NCBI GenBank assembly: GCA_028565635.1
Contig: JAOXYB010024925.1
Location: 1 to 16,099, forward strand
Direction: 5' to 3'
Source of the DNA: Phoronis ovalis
Lineage: Eukaryota; Phoronida; Phoronidae
DNA: 16,099 nt
In this document: positions 15,903 through 16,099 of the stretch, one piece after another
Numbering within the stretch: the stretch's first letter is position 1
Layout of the letters: the number at the start of each line of letters is the position of its first letter
Program-made: the position numbers and the translations under genes
The notes under the pieces: generated by a model
Database searches by the model: none
Told to the model about the DNA's origin: nothing
What the model saw: only the letters and a program-made list of their open reading frames with translations

Positions 15903-16099
15903 CAATCTAAGTAAACTCAGATGTTGTGTTCCGCTTCGTATTTAATATAATTATAATACTTTACTATATAAGGTAGTTTCATATTTTCCTACTAGGTGTC
16001 TCTTATATACCGTTATCAAAATCTCAATCTAAGTAAACTCAGATGTTGTGTTCCGCTTCGTATTTAATATAATTATAATACTTTACTATAAAAGGTAGT
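15903..16099. repeat. 122-base direct repeat, cut by the window edge
   Basis: The stretch from 15903 (CAATCTAAGTAAACTCAGAT) recurs from 16025 with nearly no change for the 75 bases available. One difference is visible: TATATAAGG at 15965-15973 against TATAAAAGG in the second copy. The period is 122 bases, so at least 1.6 units are present and the array may continue to the right as a satellite. Confidence 0.9.

Noticed and set aside
1-16099. tRNA, rRNA or bacterial-type operon
   Set aside because: No cloverleaf with A- and B-box motifs, no rRNA sequence and no closely packed co-directional genes were seen on either strand.

Overview
The window is eukaryotic nuclear DNA from an animal. Genes are split by introns with GT/AG borders, the base composition is AT-rich, and there are LINE debris, a MITE, minisatellites and microsatellites. 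Two conserved animal genes can be assembled exon by exon: PSMG2 (proteasome assembly chaperone 2, plus strand, complete) and a VAPA/VAPB-type ER tether (minus strand, 3' half only). A third gene, minus strand, encodes an ankyrin-repeat protein with a CARD. The CR1-like LINE, TATC-tailed retroelement debris and CARD/ankyrin gene suggest a marine invertebrate, perhaps a hemichordate or another deuterostome, or a lophotrochozoan. This is inference; the sequence does not fix the phylum.

Layout. 1-1222: no confident gene; a CCAAT/YY1-like palindrome near 325-348, an unassigned small open frame, a hairpin and a dinucleotide/tetranucleotide microsatellite. 1223-3037 (-): ankyrin-CARD gene whose whole coding region is one exon, apparently preceded by a spliced 5' UTR. 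3038-5041: one candidate orphan exon, a retroelement 3' tail with a TATC microsatellite, and a 5'-truncated, decayed CR1-like LINE (minus) that ends about 200 bp before PSMG2. 5042-11605 (+): PSMG2 in seven coding exons, 276 codons, all splice phases consistent. Its first intron carries a 444-bp terminal-inverted-repeat element with a 9-bp target duplication. Its fifth intron carries a 42-bp minisatellite. 11606-13677: the 3' UTRs of two convergent genes. 13678-15477 (-): the last three coding exons of VAP (linker, coiled coil, tail anchor). The MSP domain lies beyond the right edge. 15498-15762: a compound minisatellite in the next VAP intron. 15903-16099: a 122-bp repeat running off the window.

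PSMG2 acts in 20S proteasome assembly and VAP in ER membrane contact sites. Their tail-to-tail arrangement does not imply a shared pathway. The least conventional pieces are the ankyrin-CARD protein with its cysteine cluster, the Mutator-like MITE, and the fact that both minisatellites sit directly against 3' splice sites. I found no prokaryotic-type system, CRISPR array, tRNA or rRNA.
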